Shown: positions 25,701 to 34,758 of the stretch, one piece after another
Numbering within the stretch: position 1 is the first letter of the stretch
Layout: each line of letters begins with the position of its first letter
DNA from: Marinobacterium_E sp035458585
GTDB taxonomy: Bacteria; Pseudomonadota; Gammaproteobacteria; Pseudomonadales; Balneatricaceae
DNA: 64,000 nucleotides
NCBI GenBank assembly: GCA_035458585.1
Contig: DATHZN010000070.1
Coordinates: forward strand, 13,820-77,819
Direction of reading: 5' to 3'
Notes under the pieces: generated by a model
Databases searched by the model: none
Told to the model about the DNA's origin: nothing
The model's input: the letters and a program-made list of their open reading frames with translations, nothing else
Program-made: the position numbers and the translations under genes

Positions 25701-26693
25701 ATGTTGAAATTTGGATTACTGGGTAACGCCAAGATCGCTCGCGAGCAGGTTTGCCCTGCCATTATTGAGGCCGGTCATCAGGTCTACGCGCTCGCCACAA
25801 CTCGCCCAGACGAAGCGACTGAGACTATTAGAACTTTTGAGATCCAGAATATCTACACTGACTACGAAGCATTACTCAGCGATCCTGAGGTCGATGCGGT
25901 CTACATTCCCTTGCCCAACCATCTGCACGTTGACTATTCGATTAAGGCGTTAGAAGCGGGAAAAGCCGTTCTGTGCGAAAAGCCTATCGCGCTAGATCTC
26001 ACAGACCTCGAACGTCTGGAAGTGACGGCGGAGCGCTGTCACGGGGTCTTAATGGAAGCATACATGGTGGAGTACCATCCGCAGTGGCGCCAGCTACGTG
26101 ATGAGATACTACCGCAGATTGGTCCGGTCCAAACAGCGCACGCCGTGTTTGCCTACCGAAATCTGGATCCAAAAAATATCCGCGCAAGTGCGCAGATGGG
26201 TGGCGGCGGACTCCTCGATATAGGTTGCTATGCAACTCTGGTTGGCGACTGGATTTTCCAAGACCATCCCGAGGTACTTGCGGCTCGACTCGTACTCGAC
26301 CGAGAGGGAGGCGTTGACCGCCTTGCAACGGCCTTACTCGATTATGGCAAAGGTCGCACCCACACTCTGACTGTCGCGACCCAAGCATGCCTTTATCAGC
26401 GCGTGACGCTGCTTGGTTCCAAGGGTTGGGCAGAGGTTATGGTACCTTTCAACCCGGATAGCAGCGCCAGAGCTCACTTACGCTGGGAAGCAGACGGAGG
26501 TCGAGGTGAGGGTCAGCGACTTGAGTTCCCCATCGCTAATCAGTACACCGAGATGGTGAAGGTATTTGCAGCTAAAGTCGCTGCTGGTGATCACTGGAAT
26601 AATTTGGCACAGTCGCGTCGTGTTATTACCACACTGGATGCTATCAGACGCTGCGCCGTGACGGATGTCGTTGCCAAACCGTACACAAGCTGA
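25701..26693 (+). CDS. Gfo/Idh/MocA family oxidoreductase
   Basis: 330 aa, full length. Nucleotide-binding start FGLLGNAKIAREQ, lysine motif CEKPIALDLTDLE and catalytic-region motif GGGGLLDIGCYA. It belongs to the dimeric dihydrodiol/xylose dehydrogenase-like branch. It is not closely related to the partial Gfo/Idh/MocA gene at the window start. No sugar-transport gene adjoins, so the substrate is unknown. ATG 25701 follows AATGAGGGCAAGGC. Confidence 0.9.
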   Translation: MLKFGLLGNAKIAREQVCPAIIEAGHQVYALATTRPDEATETIRTFEIQNIYTDYEALLSDPEVDAVYIPLPNHLHVDYSIKALEAGKAVLCEKPIALDLTDLERLEVTAERCHGVLMEAYMVEYHPQWRQLRDEILPQIGPVQTAHAVFAYRNLDPKNIRASAQMGGGGLLDIGCYATLVGDWIFQDHPEVLAARLVLDREGGVDRLATALLDYGKGRTHTLTVATQACLYQRVTLLGSKGWAEVMVPFNPDSSARAHLRWEADGGRGEGQRLEFPIANQYTEMVKVFAAKVAAGDHWNNLAQSRRVITTLDAIRRCAVTDVVAKPYTS

Positions 26694-26764
26694 TCAAAAG
26701 TTCAGACTAGTGTCAGTGAGGCGCACTAGGCTTGCTGCACAAGACACCTTAAGGGTATGAACGT

Positions 26765-27430
26765 ATGCGCATTTTACTGGTAGAAGATGAAGCCGCTCTA
26801 GCCAGCGCACTGGCTGAGCACCTTGAGCTTCAAGGGATGGCGGTAGACAGCTTTGATCAGCTCAAACACGCGAGTGCCGCTCTGCGAACCACTGAGTATG
26901 ATCTGGTATTGCTGGACCTACAGTTGCCGGATGGGGATGCGGTTCCCTGGCTCAAACAGCACCGGCAGAGTCAACTAAAAACCCCCGTGATTATCCTGAC
27001 AGCCCGGGATCAGATCAGTGACCGCATCGCCGGCCTAGATGCGGGTGCCGATGACTACGTGATTAAACCTTATGATCTGGACGAGGTGAGTGCACGAATT
27101 CTCGCCGTCACGCGACGTCAGGCTGGGCTTGCCACAAATGAGGTCCAGTGCGGCGATTTAAGCGTTGATCTGCAACGCCGGCATCTGGCACTTAAGGGTG
27201 AGCGGGTTGAGCTCACGGCACGCGAATGGAGTATTCTGGAGACGCTCATCAAGCGGCCCGGCCATGTGGTCAGTAAAGAGCAGATCGAGGATCGCCTTTA
27301 TGCCTTTGGGCACGAGGTCGAGAGCAACACGGTCGAAGTCTACATCAGCCGCCTGCGCAAAAAGCTGGGGCGGGAACAGATCGCGACCGTCCGTGGTCTG
27401 GGCTATCGACTGGATGTTGAGGCTAGATGA
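26765..27430 (+). CDS. OmpR/PhoB-family response regulator
   Basis: 221 aa. The receiver has LLVEDEA, Asp51 in LVLLDLQLPDGD and Lys in YVIKPYD. The winged-helix output domain (about 125-220) has LTAREWSILETLI and VEVYISRLRKKLG. It is QseB/PmrA-like in length and sequence. Its stop overlaps the kinase start (ATGA), which makes the pair a translationally coupled two-component system. Confidence 0.94.
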   Translation: MRILLVEDEAALASALAEHLELQGMAVDSFDQLKHASAALRTTEYDLVLLDLQLPDGDAVPWLKQHRQSQLKTPVIILTARDQISDRIAGLDAGADDYVIKPYDLDEVSARILAVTRRQAGLATNEVQCGDLSVDLQRRHLALKGERVELTAREWSILETLIKRPGHVVSKEQIEDRLYAFGHEVESNTVEVYISRLRKKLGREQIATVRGLGYRLDVEAR

Positions 27431-28836
27431 AACGGGCCTCTACCCTCGCGGCACGGATAGGAACGCGCATCGCACTGAGTCTGCTGGTTGTCTGGATATT
27501 GGCAACCGTGATATCGCTGTTGGTGCTAATGCGTGAACTCAACGCATCGTACGACAAAACTTTGCAGGAGACCGCTCAACGGCTATTACCCCTGGCTATT
27601 AGCGACTATCAGCTGCATCAGGTAGGCATCTTGGAGTTACGCCCCGACCTAAGCCTACTGCAAAATTTTGACCTCGGTCTGACCCACCGCATCCTCAGTG
27701 ATCAGCCAGAGTATCTGCTTTACCAGTTGCGTGATTGGCAAGGTAAGGTATTGCTCCGATCCCACAATGCGCCGATGAGCCCGATGCTGTCCAACATAAC
27801 ACCCGGCTTCAGCTCACTCGAACACTTCCGCCTTTACACTGCCTCTACCGTCGACGGGCGCTACCATATTCAGGTAGCTGAGTCGGTAAAGCATCGCTAC
27901 GGCGCGTTAGTTGACTCGCTGATTCTATTCTTACTGGTGTTCTTGCTGGCGCTACCGGTGAGCGTGTTACTGGTATACACCGCGGTAAAAGGACAGCTCG
28001 TACCCATTAGCCGGTTCACTAGTGCGATTGCGCAGCGCCATGGGCAGAACCTCAAACCCATCGACCCCATGAACCTGCCGGATGACTTCCTCGAAGTCCA
28101 GCAGGCAACCAATGATTTGCTGGAGCGATTGCGCAGTGCGCTCAATTCGGAACGCGAATTTGCTGCCAATGCAGCCCATGAACTTCGAACACCCCTAGCG
28201 GTAGCCTCGGTCCAACTGCAACGACTAAGGCAGGAACTTGGTGGCGGTACCGAGCAGTCTCAACGGCTTGTTTCAGTGGCTGAAAGCCTACAACGCCTCA
28301 CCCGCTTGGTAGATAAATTGCTACAACTGGCGCGAGCTGAATCGGCAGGCCTCTATTCGGGGACACCAACTTCTGTCGCGGTAGTCGCCCGTATGATCGC
28401 GCGTGAGCTTGATCCGGGTAATGAGCGTATTGAGCTGCTGATGGAGCAGACACCCGAGCTGCAACTGGATCCCGACGCTCTGGCCGTTATTTTATCGAAT
28501 CTGATCGAAAATGGGCTGAAGTACGCACCCAGTGCCAGCCCTGTCATTGTTAGAGCGGGTAGCGACGCAACCGTTCATGTCGAGAATCTGGCGCCCAATC
28601 TGGATGCCGATTCATTGGAAGGGCTGCAGCAACGCTTTGCCCGCGGGCCTGAACGCAACAAACCGGGAACGGGTTTGGGTTTAGCCATCGTATCTGCCTT
28701 TTGTCAGCAGCTTGGTATCAATTTGCAGCTCAAGCTAGTCGGCAGTGGTCGTGGACAGCGGCTATGCGTTAGTCTCGACTTCGCGGCAGTTAAGCCAGAA
28801 CCTTCACCGGCTCTCCCATCACCCAAGTCTGTCTGA
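27427..28836 (+). CDS. QseC-like sensor histidine kinase
   Basis: 469 aa. Transmembrane helices at about 15-37 and 160-183 flank a periplasmic sensor of about 120 aa. His251 lies in NAAHELRTPLAV. The ATPase domain has LSNLIENGLKYAP and GTGLGLAIV; the G1 box is weak (VENLAPN). It pairs with the upstream OmpR-type regulator. The last 47 bp overlap the opposing guanine deaminase gene. The signal is unknown; QseC and PmrB relatives sense cations, peptides or catechols. Confidence 0.93.
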   Translation: MKRASTLAARIGTRIALSLLVVWILATVISLLVLMRELNASYDKTLQETAQRLLPLAISDYQLHQVGILELRPDLSLLQNFDLGLTHRILSDQPEYLLYQLRDWQGKVLLRSHNAPMSPMLSNITPGFSSLEHFRLYTASTVDGRYHIQVAESVKHRYGALVDSLILFLLVFLLALPVSVLLVYTAVKGQLVPISRFTSAIAQRHGQNLKPIDPMNLPDDFLEVQQATNDLLERLRSALNSEREFAANAAHELRTPLAVASVQLQRLRQELGGGTEQSQRLVSVAESLQRLTRLVDKLLQLARAESAGLYSGTPTSVAVVARMIARELDPGNERIELLMEQTPELQLDPDALAVILSNLIENGLKYAPSASPVIVRAGSDATVHVENLAPNLDADSLEGLQQRFARGPERNKPGTGLGLAIVSAFCQQLGINLQLKLVGSGRGQRLCVSLDFAAVKPEPSPALPSPKSV

Positions 28837-30082
28837 CAGCCCGTTCATCACCCATGATCATCAGTGCAAAGAGTCTCTCTGACAGGCTCAACGACTGTTC
28901 CAGACGCGCTTCCAGCTGGGGTAACTGAGAGGGATCCAGAAGCACGCAGTCGGCCTCTTTGCCTGGCTCAAAATTCCCAATCTTCTGTTGCAATCCGAGG
29001 CTGCGGGCAGCGCCAAGCGTTGCGAGATAAAGAGCTAGTTCAGGACTCAGGGTCTCACCTGCCATCTGTTGAACTTTGTAAGCGTCTCCCAAAGCGCTGA
29101 GCATCGAAAGGGAGGTCCCCCCACCCACATCCGTGCCCACCCCTACCCCGATACCGGCATTCAGTGCAGCACGGATATTAAATAGCCCCGAGCCTAAGAA
29201 GAGATTTGAGCTTGGACAATGACAGAGTGTCGAGCCCGCATCAGATAACCTTCGATGATCTTGAGCATCCAAGTGAATGGCGTGAGCGAAAAACGCTTTG
29301 TCCGTTACCAGACCCGCCTGATCGTAAACATCCAGGTAAGAGCGATTCGCGGGATAGAGCTCAGCGACCCAAGCGCATTCCGCTCGGTTTTCGGCTAGAT
29401 GAGTATGCAGATAGGTTTGCGGGTAGTCACGCAAGAGTTGCCCGGCAGCATCCAACTGCGCTTGAGTAGAGGTCGGCGCAAACCGGGGGGTTACGGCGTA
29501 ATCTAAACGCCCACAACCACTCCAGCGCTCAATCAGCTCGGCGGATTCCTCATAAGCCAGTGTTGGCGTGTCACACAACCCCTCAGGGGCGTGTCGATCC
29601 ATTAACACCTTGCCACTGAGCATTCGCAAATTACGCGCCTGCGCAGCCTCAAAAAAAGCATCGACCGACGCTTTGGCCGATGTCGCGAACACCAGTGCCG
29701 TGGTTGTGCCCTGCGCCAGTAATTGCGCAAGAAATCGTTCGGCTTGAGCACTGGCATACTGAGGGTTTCGATAGCGCAGTTCAGCGGGAAAGGTATAACG
29801 GTTCAACCAGTCGAGCAACTGAGTGCCGTAGGCCGCAATAACCTCTAGTTGTGGATAATGCACATGCAGATCGATTAGACCGGGAATCAGTATCTGACCA
29901 GGGTAATGCTCGATCTCGGTCTCAAGGGGTAACTGCGGCAAAATCACTTCAGGTTCACCCAAGGCCTTTACCAAACCATCCTCGATCCATAACAGAGCGT
30001 CGTCGAACAGCTGCCAGCGAGCGGACTCACCCGTATTAGACGCATCAGGAAAGTGAACGATACTAGCACGAATTACTCGCAT
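28790..30082 (-). CDS. guaD: Guanine deaminase
   Basis: 430 aa amidohydrolase. Metal motif GLIDLHVHYPQLEVIAAYG and the GuaD-specific LLDWLNRYTFPAE are clear, with later HTHLAEN and the final metal Asp in GTDVGGGTS. It converts guanine to xanthine and ammonia in the cytoplasm. It is last in the leftward xdhA-xdhB-xdhC-guaD run and overlaps xdhC by 10 bp, so the product xanthine feeds directly into xanthine dehydrogenase. Confidence 0.95.
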   Translation of the reverse strand: MRVIRASIVHFPDASNTGESARWQLFDDALLWIEDGLVKALGEPEVILPQLPLETEIEHYPGQILIPGLIDLHVHYPQLEVIAAYGTQLLDWLNRYTFPAELRYRNPQYASAQAERFLAQLLAQGTTTALVFATSAKASVDAFFEAAQARNLRMLSGKVLMDRHAPEGLCDTPTLAYEESAELIERWSGCGRLDYAVTPRFAPTSTQAQLDAAGQLLRDYPQTYLHTHLAENRAECAWVAELYPANRSYLDVYDQAGLVTDKAFFAHAIHLDAQDHRRLSDAGSTLCHCPSSNLFLGSGLFNIRAALNAGIGVGVGTDVGGGTSLSMLSALGDAYKVQQMAGETLSPELALYLATLGAARSLGLQQKIGNFEPGKEADCVLLDPSQLPQLEARLEQSLSLSERLFALMIMGDERAVRQTWVMGEPVKVLA

Positions 30083-30867
30083 TCAGAGCGCTCCCTCATA
30101 CTTAGACTGGTTTGGCGTCGGTACATAAGATCTGCCGCAACGGAGATCGCTATCTCCAGGGGTGTTTTGGTTTTCAGATCGGGCAAACCAAGCGGTGTAA
30201 TCAAACGTTCACGTTGTTCGGCGCTGATGTTGCGCTGCTCGAGCCTCTGTTGAAAGCGTCTTGCTTTGGTTGCCGAACCGATCATACCCAAATAACCAAC
30301 TGGGCTTGCAAGTGCAGCAGTGACCAACTCGAAGTCGAGCTGATGATCGTGGGTCATCACTACGGCCCAGGCATTGGTCGGCAGTTCAGACGCCACATCA
30401 ACCGGATCTCGCTCTACCCGCTCGACTCCCTGGGGTAATGGGTCGATAAACTGCTCATCGCGGTCATCTACCCAGTGAACATTGAAACCTAACCCTGCCA
30501 GAAGAGGCGCAAGTGATTGTGCCACGTGGCCCGCACCAAAGAGGTAGAGCTGTATTACTTGCGAGTTAAATACCTCAAATAGCAAGCGCACCTCACCGCC
30601 GCAACACTGCCCCAGCTCGCTACCGAGGGAATAATTCCTCTCAAAGACTCCATCCTGAGCCGCCGTTATTAGTTCACGGGCAAAGTTGATAGCCTCATAT
30701 TCCAGGTGCCCTCCACCGAGCGACTCAATTGTTGTCTCAAGCGTCACCAACATTTTGCTGCCGCGGCTGCGCGGACTTGAGCCACGATCAGCGATCTGTG
30801 TGACTAATACCGCCGCCTTACCTGACTCAATGAGTTGCGCCAGTGATTGGCTCCATTTGCTAAACAT
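30073..30867 (-). CDS. xdhC: Xanthine dehydrogenase accessory protein XdhC
   Basis: 264 aa. The N-terminal XdhC motif ADRGSSPRSRGSKMLV and the Cys pair GQCCGGEV are present, with a C-terminal Rossmann part LFGAGHVAQSLAPLL. XdhC binds molybdenum cofactor, helps sulfurate it and inserts it into XdhB. It lies between xdhB (42-bp gap) and guaD (10-bp overlap). Confidence 0.95.
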   Translation of the reverse strand: MFSKWSQSLAQLIESGKAAVLVTQIADRGSSPRSRGSKMLVTLETTIESLGGGHLEYEAINFARELITAAQDGVFERNYSLGSELGQCCGGEVRLLFEVFNSQVIQLYLFGAGHVAQSLAPLLAGLGFNVHWVDDRDEQFIDPLPQGVERVERDPVDVASELPTNAWAVVMTHDHQLDFELVTAALASPVGYLGMIGSATKARRFQQRLEQRNISAEQRERLITPLGLPDLKTKTPLEIAISVAADLMYRRQTSLSMRERSECE

Positions 30868-30909
30868 GTACTCCCCTTAGTGAAAGCTGCCGCACCGCAT
30901 CTGTCTGCT

Positions 30910-33189
30910 TCAATCAATCAATCCCAACGCCCGAATAACTGCCTCCGGTGTCGCGGGCGCCTGCAAGTCGACGGGGCCTTTTACGCAACTGGCGATAGCA
31001 TCCTCAATCGCACACCAGACCGAGATGGCCAGCATAAGGGGCGGTTCACCGACCGCTTTGGAGGAGTAAATAGTTGCCGCTGAGTTAGGCTCCTCTAGCA
31101 GCTCGATACTCAGCTCTCTGGGGCGATTGGAAACTGCCGGTATTTTGTAGGTCGCTGGAGAGTGGGTTAACAGTCGCCCATCGCTGCCCCAACGCAGCTC
31201 CTCTGTTGTGAGCCACCCCAACCCTTGAACAAAACCGCCCTCAATCTGTCCTTTATCAATCGCTGGATTGAGGCTCATACCCGCATCATGAAGGATATCA
31301 GTCCGCCGCACCTCAGTAACACCGGTAATCCGATCGACTGAGACCTCGGTACAGGCGACTCCCTGAGCGAAGTAGAAGAAAGGCTCGCCCCTCGCTTGAT
31401 CTCGGTCGTACCAGATTTCAGGTGTTTTGTAGAAACCGGTAGCCGAAAGTGAGACTCGCTCGAGATAAGCGCCGTAGACCAGTTCAGCAAAGGATTGTTC
31501 ACCACCCGGCCAACTCACCTTTGAATCCGCGAACTCAATCTGATCCGCACCGATCGACTCACGCTGCGCCACATAGTGTTGCAGTCTCGAGCGCAGCTCA
31601 ATAGCGGCATTACGTGCAGCCATACCGTTTAAATCAGCCCCGCTCGATGCAGCGGTAGGCGATGTGTTAGGCACTTTATCTGTGCGCGTCGCAGACATCC
31701 TGACATTCGCGATGTCGATACCCAGCACGGCAGCAACAATCTGACCCACTTTGGTGTAGAGACCTTGCCCCATCTCGGTTCCCGCTTGGCTTACCAGTAC
31801 GGAGCCATCCGTATAGATGTGAAGCAGTACGCCAGCCTGATTCAGGTGCTTAACCGTGAAAGAGATACCAAATTTAACTGGAGTGAGAGCCAAGCCTCTC
31901 AGAAAACGGCCATCAAGGGCATTATGCGCATCGATTTCAGATCGGCGATGGCGGTAGTGGCTGGTCTGTTCCATGCGTTTGAGCATGCGTTCTAGCTGTT
32001 CACCTCTGACTGGTTGGTGATAAGGCGTAGTGCCACCCTGTGCGGGATAGAGGTTTGCCAGTCGCACGTCGAGAGGATCACGCCCCGTGCTCCGGGCGAT
32101 CTGCTGCATCATCGCCTCGCCCGCCAGCATCCCCTGAGGCCCGCCAAAACCGCGAAAAGCAGTGTTAGAAACTTTGTGCGTCTGCCAGCGCTCTCCAGTA
32201 ATACGCGCATGTGGGAGGTGGTAAGCATTGTCGAAATGAAACATCGCCCGATCGACAATAGCATCCGATAGATCTGGTGAGTAACCACAATCACCGTGGA
32301 GCTGAGCCATCACCGCTTCAATTTTGCCTTCAGTATCAAATCCTACTTGATACTCTGCAAAGAAGGGATGACGCTTACCAGTCAGCGTCATGTCGACAAC
32401 GCGGGGCAGCCTTAGCTTCACGGCTCTCCCGGTTTTGACAGCCAAAAGCGCTGCCAGACATGCCCAAGGCGCGGCCTGCGTCTCTTTACCGCCAAATCCA
32501 CCTCCCATTCGCCGCACCTCTACACAGATCAGGTTGAGCGGCAAACCAAGCACCTCTGCCACCAGTTTCTGTACCTCACTGGGGTGTTGTGATGAGGTGT
32601 AGACCAGCACTCCTCCCTCTTCCGTTGGTATCGCTAGAGAAGCCTGTCCCTCAAGGTAAAGATGGTCCTGACCACCCATTTGCAAACTACCGTTCAATTG
32701 CAGTTTCGACCGTGCAAAAGCCGCCTCAGGCTCTCCTTTAATTAGCTGGTGAGTGGGTCGCACTCTGGCCTCTGCAGCCCTTGCAGCATCTATATTAAGC
32801 AAGGGGTCTGCTGGTAGATACTCAGCTTTTCCGAGCTGTGCAGCTCTGCGAGCCTGTTTTTCAGTGCTGGCCGCCACTGCAAACAGCGCCTGACCATAGA
32901 ACTGCACTTCGCGATTAACGAGTAATGGATCGCCCGGAAATACCGGCCCGACATCCGTCAAAGCAGGTAGATCCTGGAAACGCAAAGTGGTTACCACCCC
33001 AGGTGCAGACTCAACCGCGCTTAGATCCAGATCTATAAGCGCTCCTCGTGCAATCTCTGATTGACCAACGGCGGCAAAGAGCGTCCCCTCTGGCAGAACA
33101 ATATCGTCGACATAAAGTGCCCGACCACTAACATGCAATCTCGCAGACTCATGCTCAATACTCTCACCAACGGGGCTTTCAGCTGACAT
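30910..33189 (-). CDS. xdhB: Xanthine dehydrogenase molybdenum subunit XdhB
   Basis: 759 aa from the ATG at 33189, which overlaps the xdhA stop by 11 bp; the frame is open further upstream but that part lies inside xdhA. Mo-cofactor motifs MGGGFGGKE, RGFGGPQGM and the catalytic Glu region KAVGEPPLML are intact. It oxidises hypoxanthine and xanthine to urate, passing electrons to the FeS/FAD subunit XdhA. Length is normal for split bacterial enzymes. Confidence 0.95.
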   Translation of the reverse strand: MSAESPVGESIEHESARLHVSGRALYVDDIVLPEGTLFAAVGQSEIARGALIDLDLSAVESAPGVVTTLRFQDLPALTDVGPVFPGDPLLVNREVQFYGQALFAVAASTEKQARRAAQLGKAEYLPADPLLNIDAARAAEARVRPTHQLIKGEPEAAFARSKLQLNGSLQMGGQDHLYLEGQASLAIPTEEGGVLVYTSSQHPSEVQKLVAEVLGLPLNLICVEVRRMGGGFGGKETQAAPWACLAALLAVKTGRAVKLRLPRVVDMTLTGKRHPFFAEYQVGFDTEGKIEAVMAQLHGDCGYSPDLSDAIVDRAMFHFDNAYHLPHARITGERWQTHKVSNTAFRGFGGPQGMLAGEAMMQQIARSTGRDPLDVRLANLYPAQGGTTPYHQPVRGEQLERMLKRMEQTSHYRHRRSEIDAHNALDGRFLRGLALTPVKFGISFTVKHLNQAGVLLHIYTDGSVLVSQAGTEMGQGLYTKVGQIVAAVLGIDIANVRMSATRTDKVPNTSPTAASSGADLNGMAARNAAIELRSRLQHYVAQRESIGADQIEFADSKVSWPGGEQSFAELVYGAYLERVSLSATGFYKTPEIWYDRDQARGEPFFYFAQGVACTEVSVDRITGVTEVRRTDILHDAGMSLNPAIDKGQIEGGFVQGLGWLTTEELRWGSDGRLLTHSPATYKIPAVSNRPRELSIELLEEPNSAATIYSSKAVGEPPLMLAISVWCAIEDAIASCVKGPVDLQAPATPEAVIRALGLID

Positions 33190-34561
33190 TGACACCCTCC
33201 CGAAAATTGAGCGTCTGGACCAGCAGCGCAGCGCAGCAGTAAAGCCGATACTCAGCGCTTGCACGCAGATCATCCATAGGTTTTAAATGCGCTCGCACCA
33301 GTGGTGCTAGGCGATCGAAACTTAACTCCGCTACGTGGCGATTAAGCAGCTCCTGACAGAGCGACTCGGCCTGAATCGGTGTGGCCGCCATGCCTCCTAA
33401 GCCGATACTGAGACTCACCAGATGGTCGTTTTCAAACTTGGCTAAAACTGCTTGGCACAGGGTCGATATATCATCCTCACGGCGCTTAGAAACTTTATCG
33501 ACAGTAAAAATATCGTCGCGCTGCGGGAGTCTAAAGCTGACTGAACGGATGATTTCCCTCTCCTTGAGCGCCGTCTGGCGATACCCGGTGAAAAAGTCGC
33601 GAACTAGCATCGATCGTTCCGCGGCTGGACTCCAAAGCCGGATTTCGGCATCCAAGGCAATAAGAACTGGAGCGAGGTCTCCTATGGGTGAGGCGCTACC
33701 CAGATTTCCCCCCAGAGTTCCACGATTTCGAATCTGATCTGAACCAATATGCCACAGGAGGTTGGCCAACGGCGAAAGCCGCTGGGTAGCCCATTGCAGT
33801 AACTGTGTGTAGGTGACACCCGCACCCAGAGTTACCCGGCCCTCCTCCTCTCTGATGCCACTCAGCTCTGCTATACGACTAAGACCAATCAACTGCGGTT
33901 TGGGCTTCAGGTTCTGTGTTACTTCAAGCATCAGGTCGGTTCCACCTGCCACTAGGGTAAAACCCGGGGTATGATCAATGGTTTCAGCTAGCGCCTGTAA
34001 GCTGGTTGGCAGAGAGAGACCAAAACCGCTGTCAGACGGCGCTATTTCTGACAATAAATCAGCACTGCGCGCATCTCTCGTGTAAGTCTCAGCCGCTGTG
34101 TGGACCGCTGCTATGATGGGACCATAGCCGGTGCAACGGCAGAGATTACCAGCGATCGCCTGAGCGATCTGCTCCTGACTAGGATCAGTTACATTCTCCA
34201 ATAGTACGAAAGCCGAAATGACAAAGCCGGGAGTGCAAAAACCACATTGTGACGCATGCTGCGTCACAAAAGCCTTTTGTATCGGGTGCAATTGGGTACC
34301 TGTGGCAAGGTCAGCAGCCGTCACCAGTTCTCGCCCGTGGAGCTCTGCCGCAGGACAGATACAGGCGTTAACGGAGTGATAATGTACCCCCTCAGCGCCA
34401 AGTAGACCGAGCGCTACAGTGCAGGCGCCACAATCGCCTGAGGCACACCCCTCTTTTACGCTGGTGTTTCGTCGTTCGTTCCGAAGGTACTCTAATAGGG
34501 TTAAATCAGCTGGCAGATCAGACTCTCGCACGATCTCGCCTCTGTGTACGTACTCAATCAC
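33179..34561 (-). CDS. xdhA: Xanthine dehydrogenase FeS/FAD subunit XdhA
   Basis: 460 aa. The first 2Fe-2S cluster is GCASGDCGACTV, the second CGFCTPGF plus CRCTGYGPI, and FAD is bound by VAGGTDLMLEVTQ. It starts at GTG 34561, supported by AGGGAG 8 nt upstream; no better start exists. It is the head of the leftward purine operon, divergent from 8-oxoguanine deaminase across a 197-bp control region. Confidence 0.95.
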   Translation of the reverse strand: MIEYVHRGEIVRESDLPADLTLLEYLRNERRNTSVKEGCASGDCGACTVALGLLGAEGVHYHSVNACICPAAELHGRELVTAADLATGTQLHPIQKAFVTQHASQCGFCTPGFVISAFVLLENVTDPSQEQIAQAIAGNLCRCTGYGPIIAAVHTAAETYTRDARSADLLSEIAPSDSGFGLSLPTSLQALAETIDHTPGFTLVAGGTDLMLEVTQNLKPKPQLIGLSRIAELSGIREEEGRVTLGAGVTYTQLLQWATQRLSPLANLLWHIGSDQIRNRGTLGGNLGSASPIGDLAPVLIALDAEIRLWSPAAERSMLVRDFFTGYRQTALKEREIIRSVSFRLPQRDDIFTVDKVSKRREDDISTLCQAVLAKFENDHLVSLSIGLGGMAATPIQAESLCQELLNRHVAELSFDRLAPLVRAHLKPMDDLRASAEYRLYCCAALLVQTLNFREGVNVS

Positions 34562-34758
34562 TGAGCAACTCCCTGTTTGTTCTGAAGAATGTACTCCCAG
34601 TAATAAGGACTATTGCCTAGATATGGTCATAGGGGCAAGTTTTTGGTTGATTTAGTGGCGCAGTTTTCTTTCAATGTCGTATCAGCAAACGTGCGGGAGT
34701 GTCGGATACTGTTCAGGGCTCTCAAGAGAAACTGTATATAGACAGGACTTGACACCTA
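34562..34758. promoter_or_regulatory. Divergent control region of the purine genes
   Basis: 197 bp between xdhA and the 8-oxoguanine deaminase gene. CTGTATATAGACAG (34732-34745) is a dyad matching its reverse complement at 12 of 14 positions and sits 13 nt before the ATG. A TTGCC/GGCAA hairpin with TA-TA inner pairs (34613-34638) is followed by GTTTTT. No known purine riboswitch pattern is recognised. No regulator gene is adjacent. Confidence 0.45.

Noticed and set aside
26707..26729. CTAGTG...CACTAG inverted repeat before the OmpR-type regulator
   Set aside because: Only 6-bp arms around an 11-nt spacer; common by chance and not tied to a recognisable promoter.
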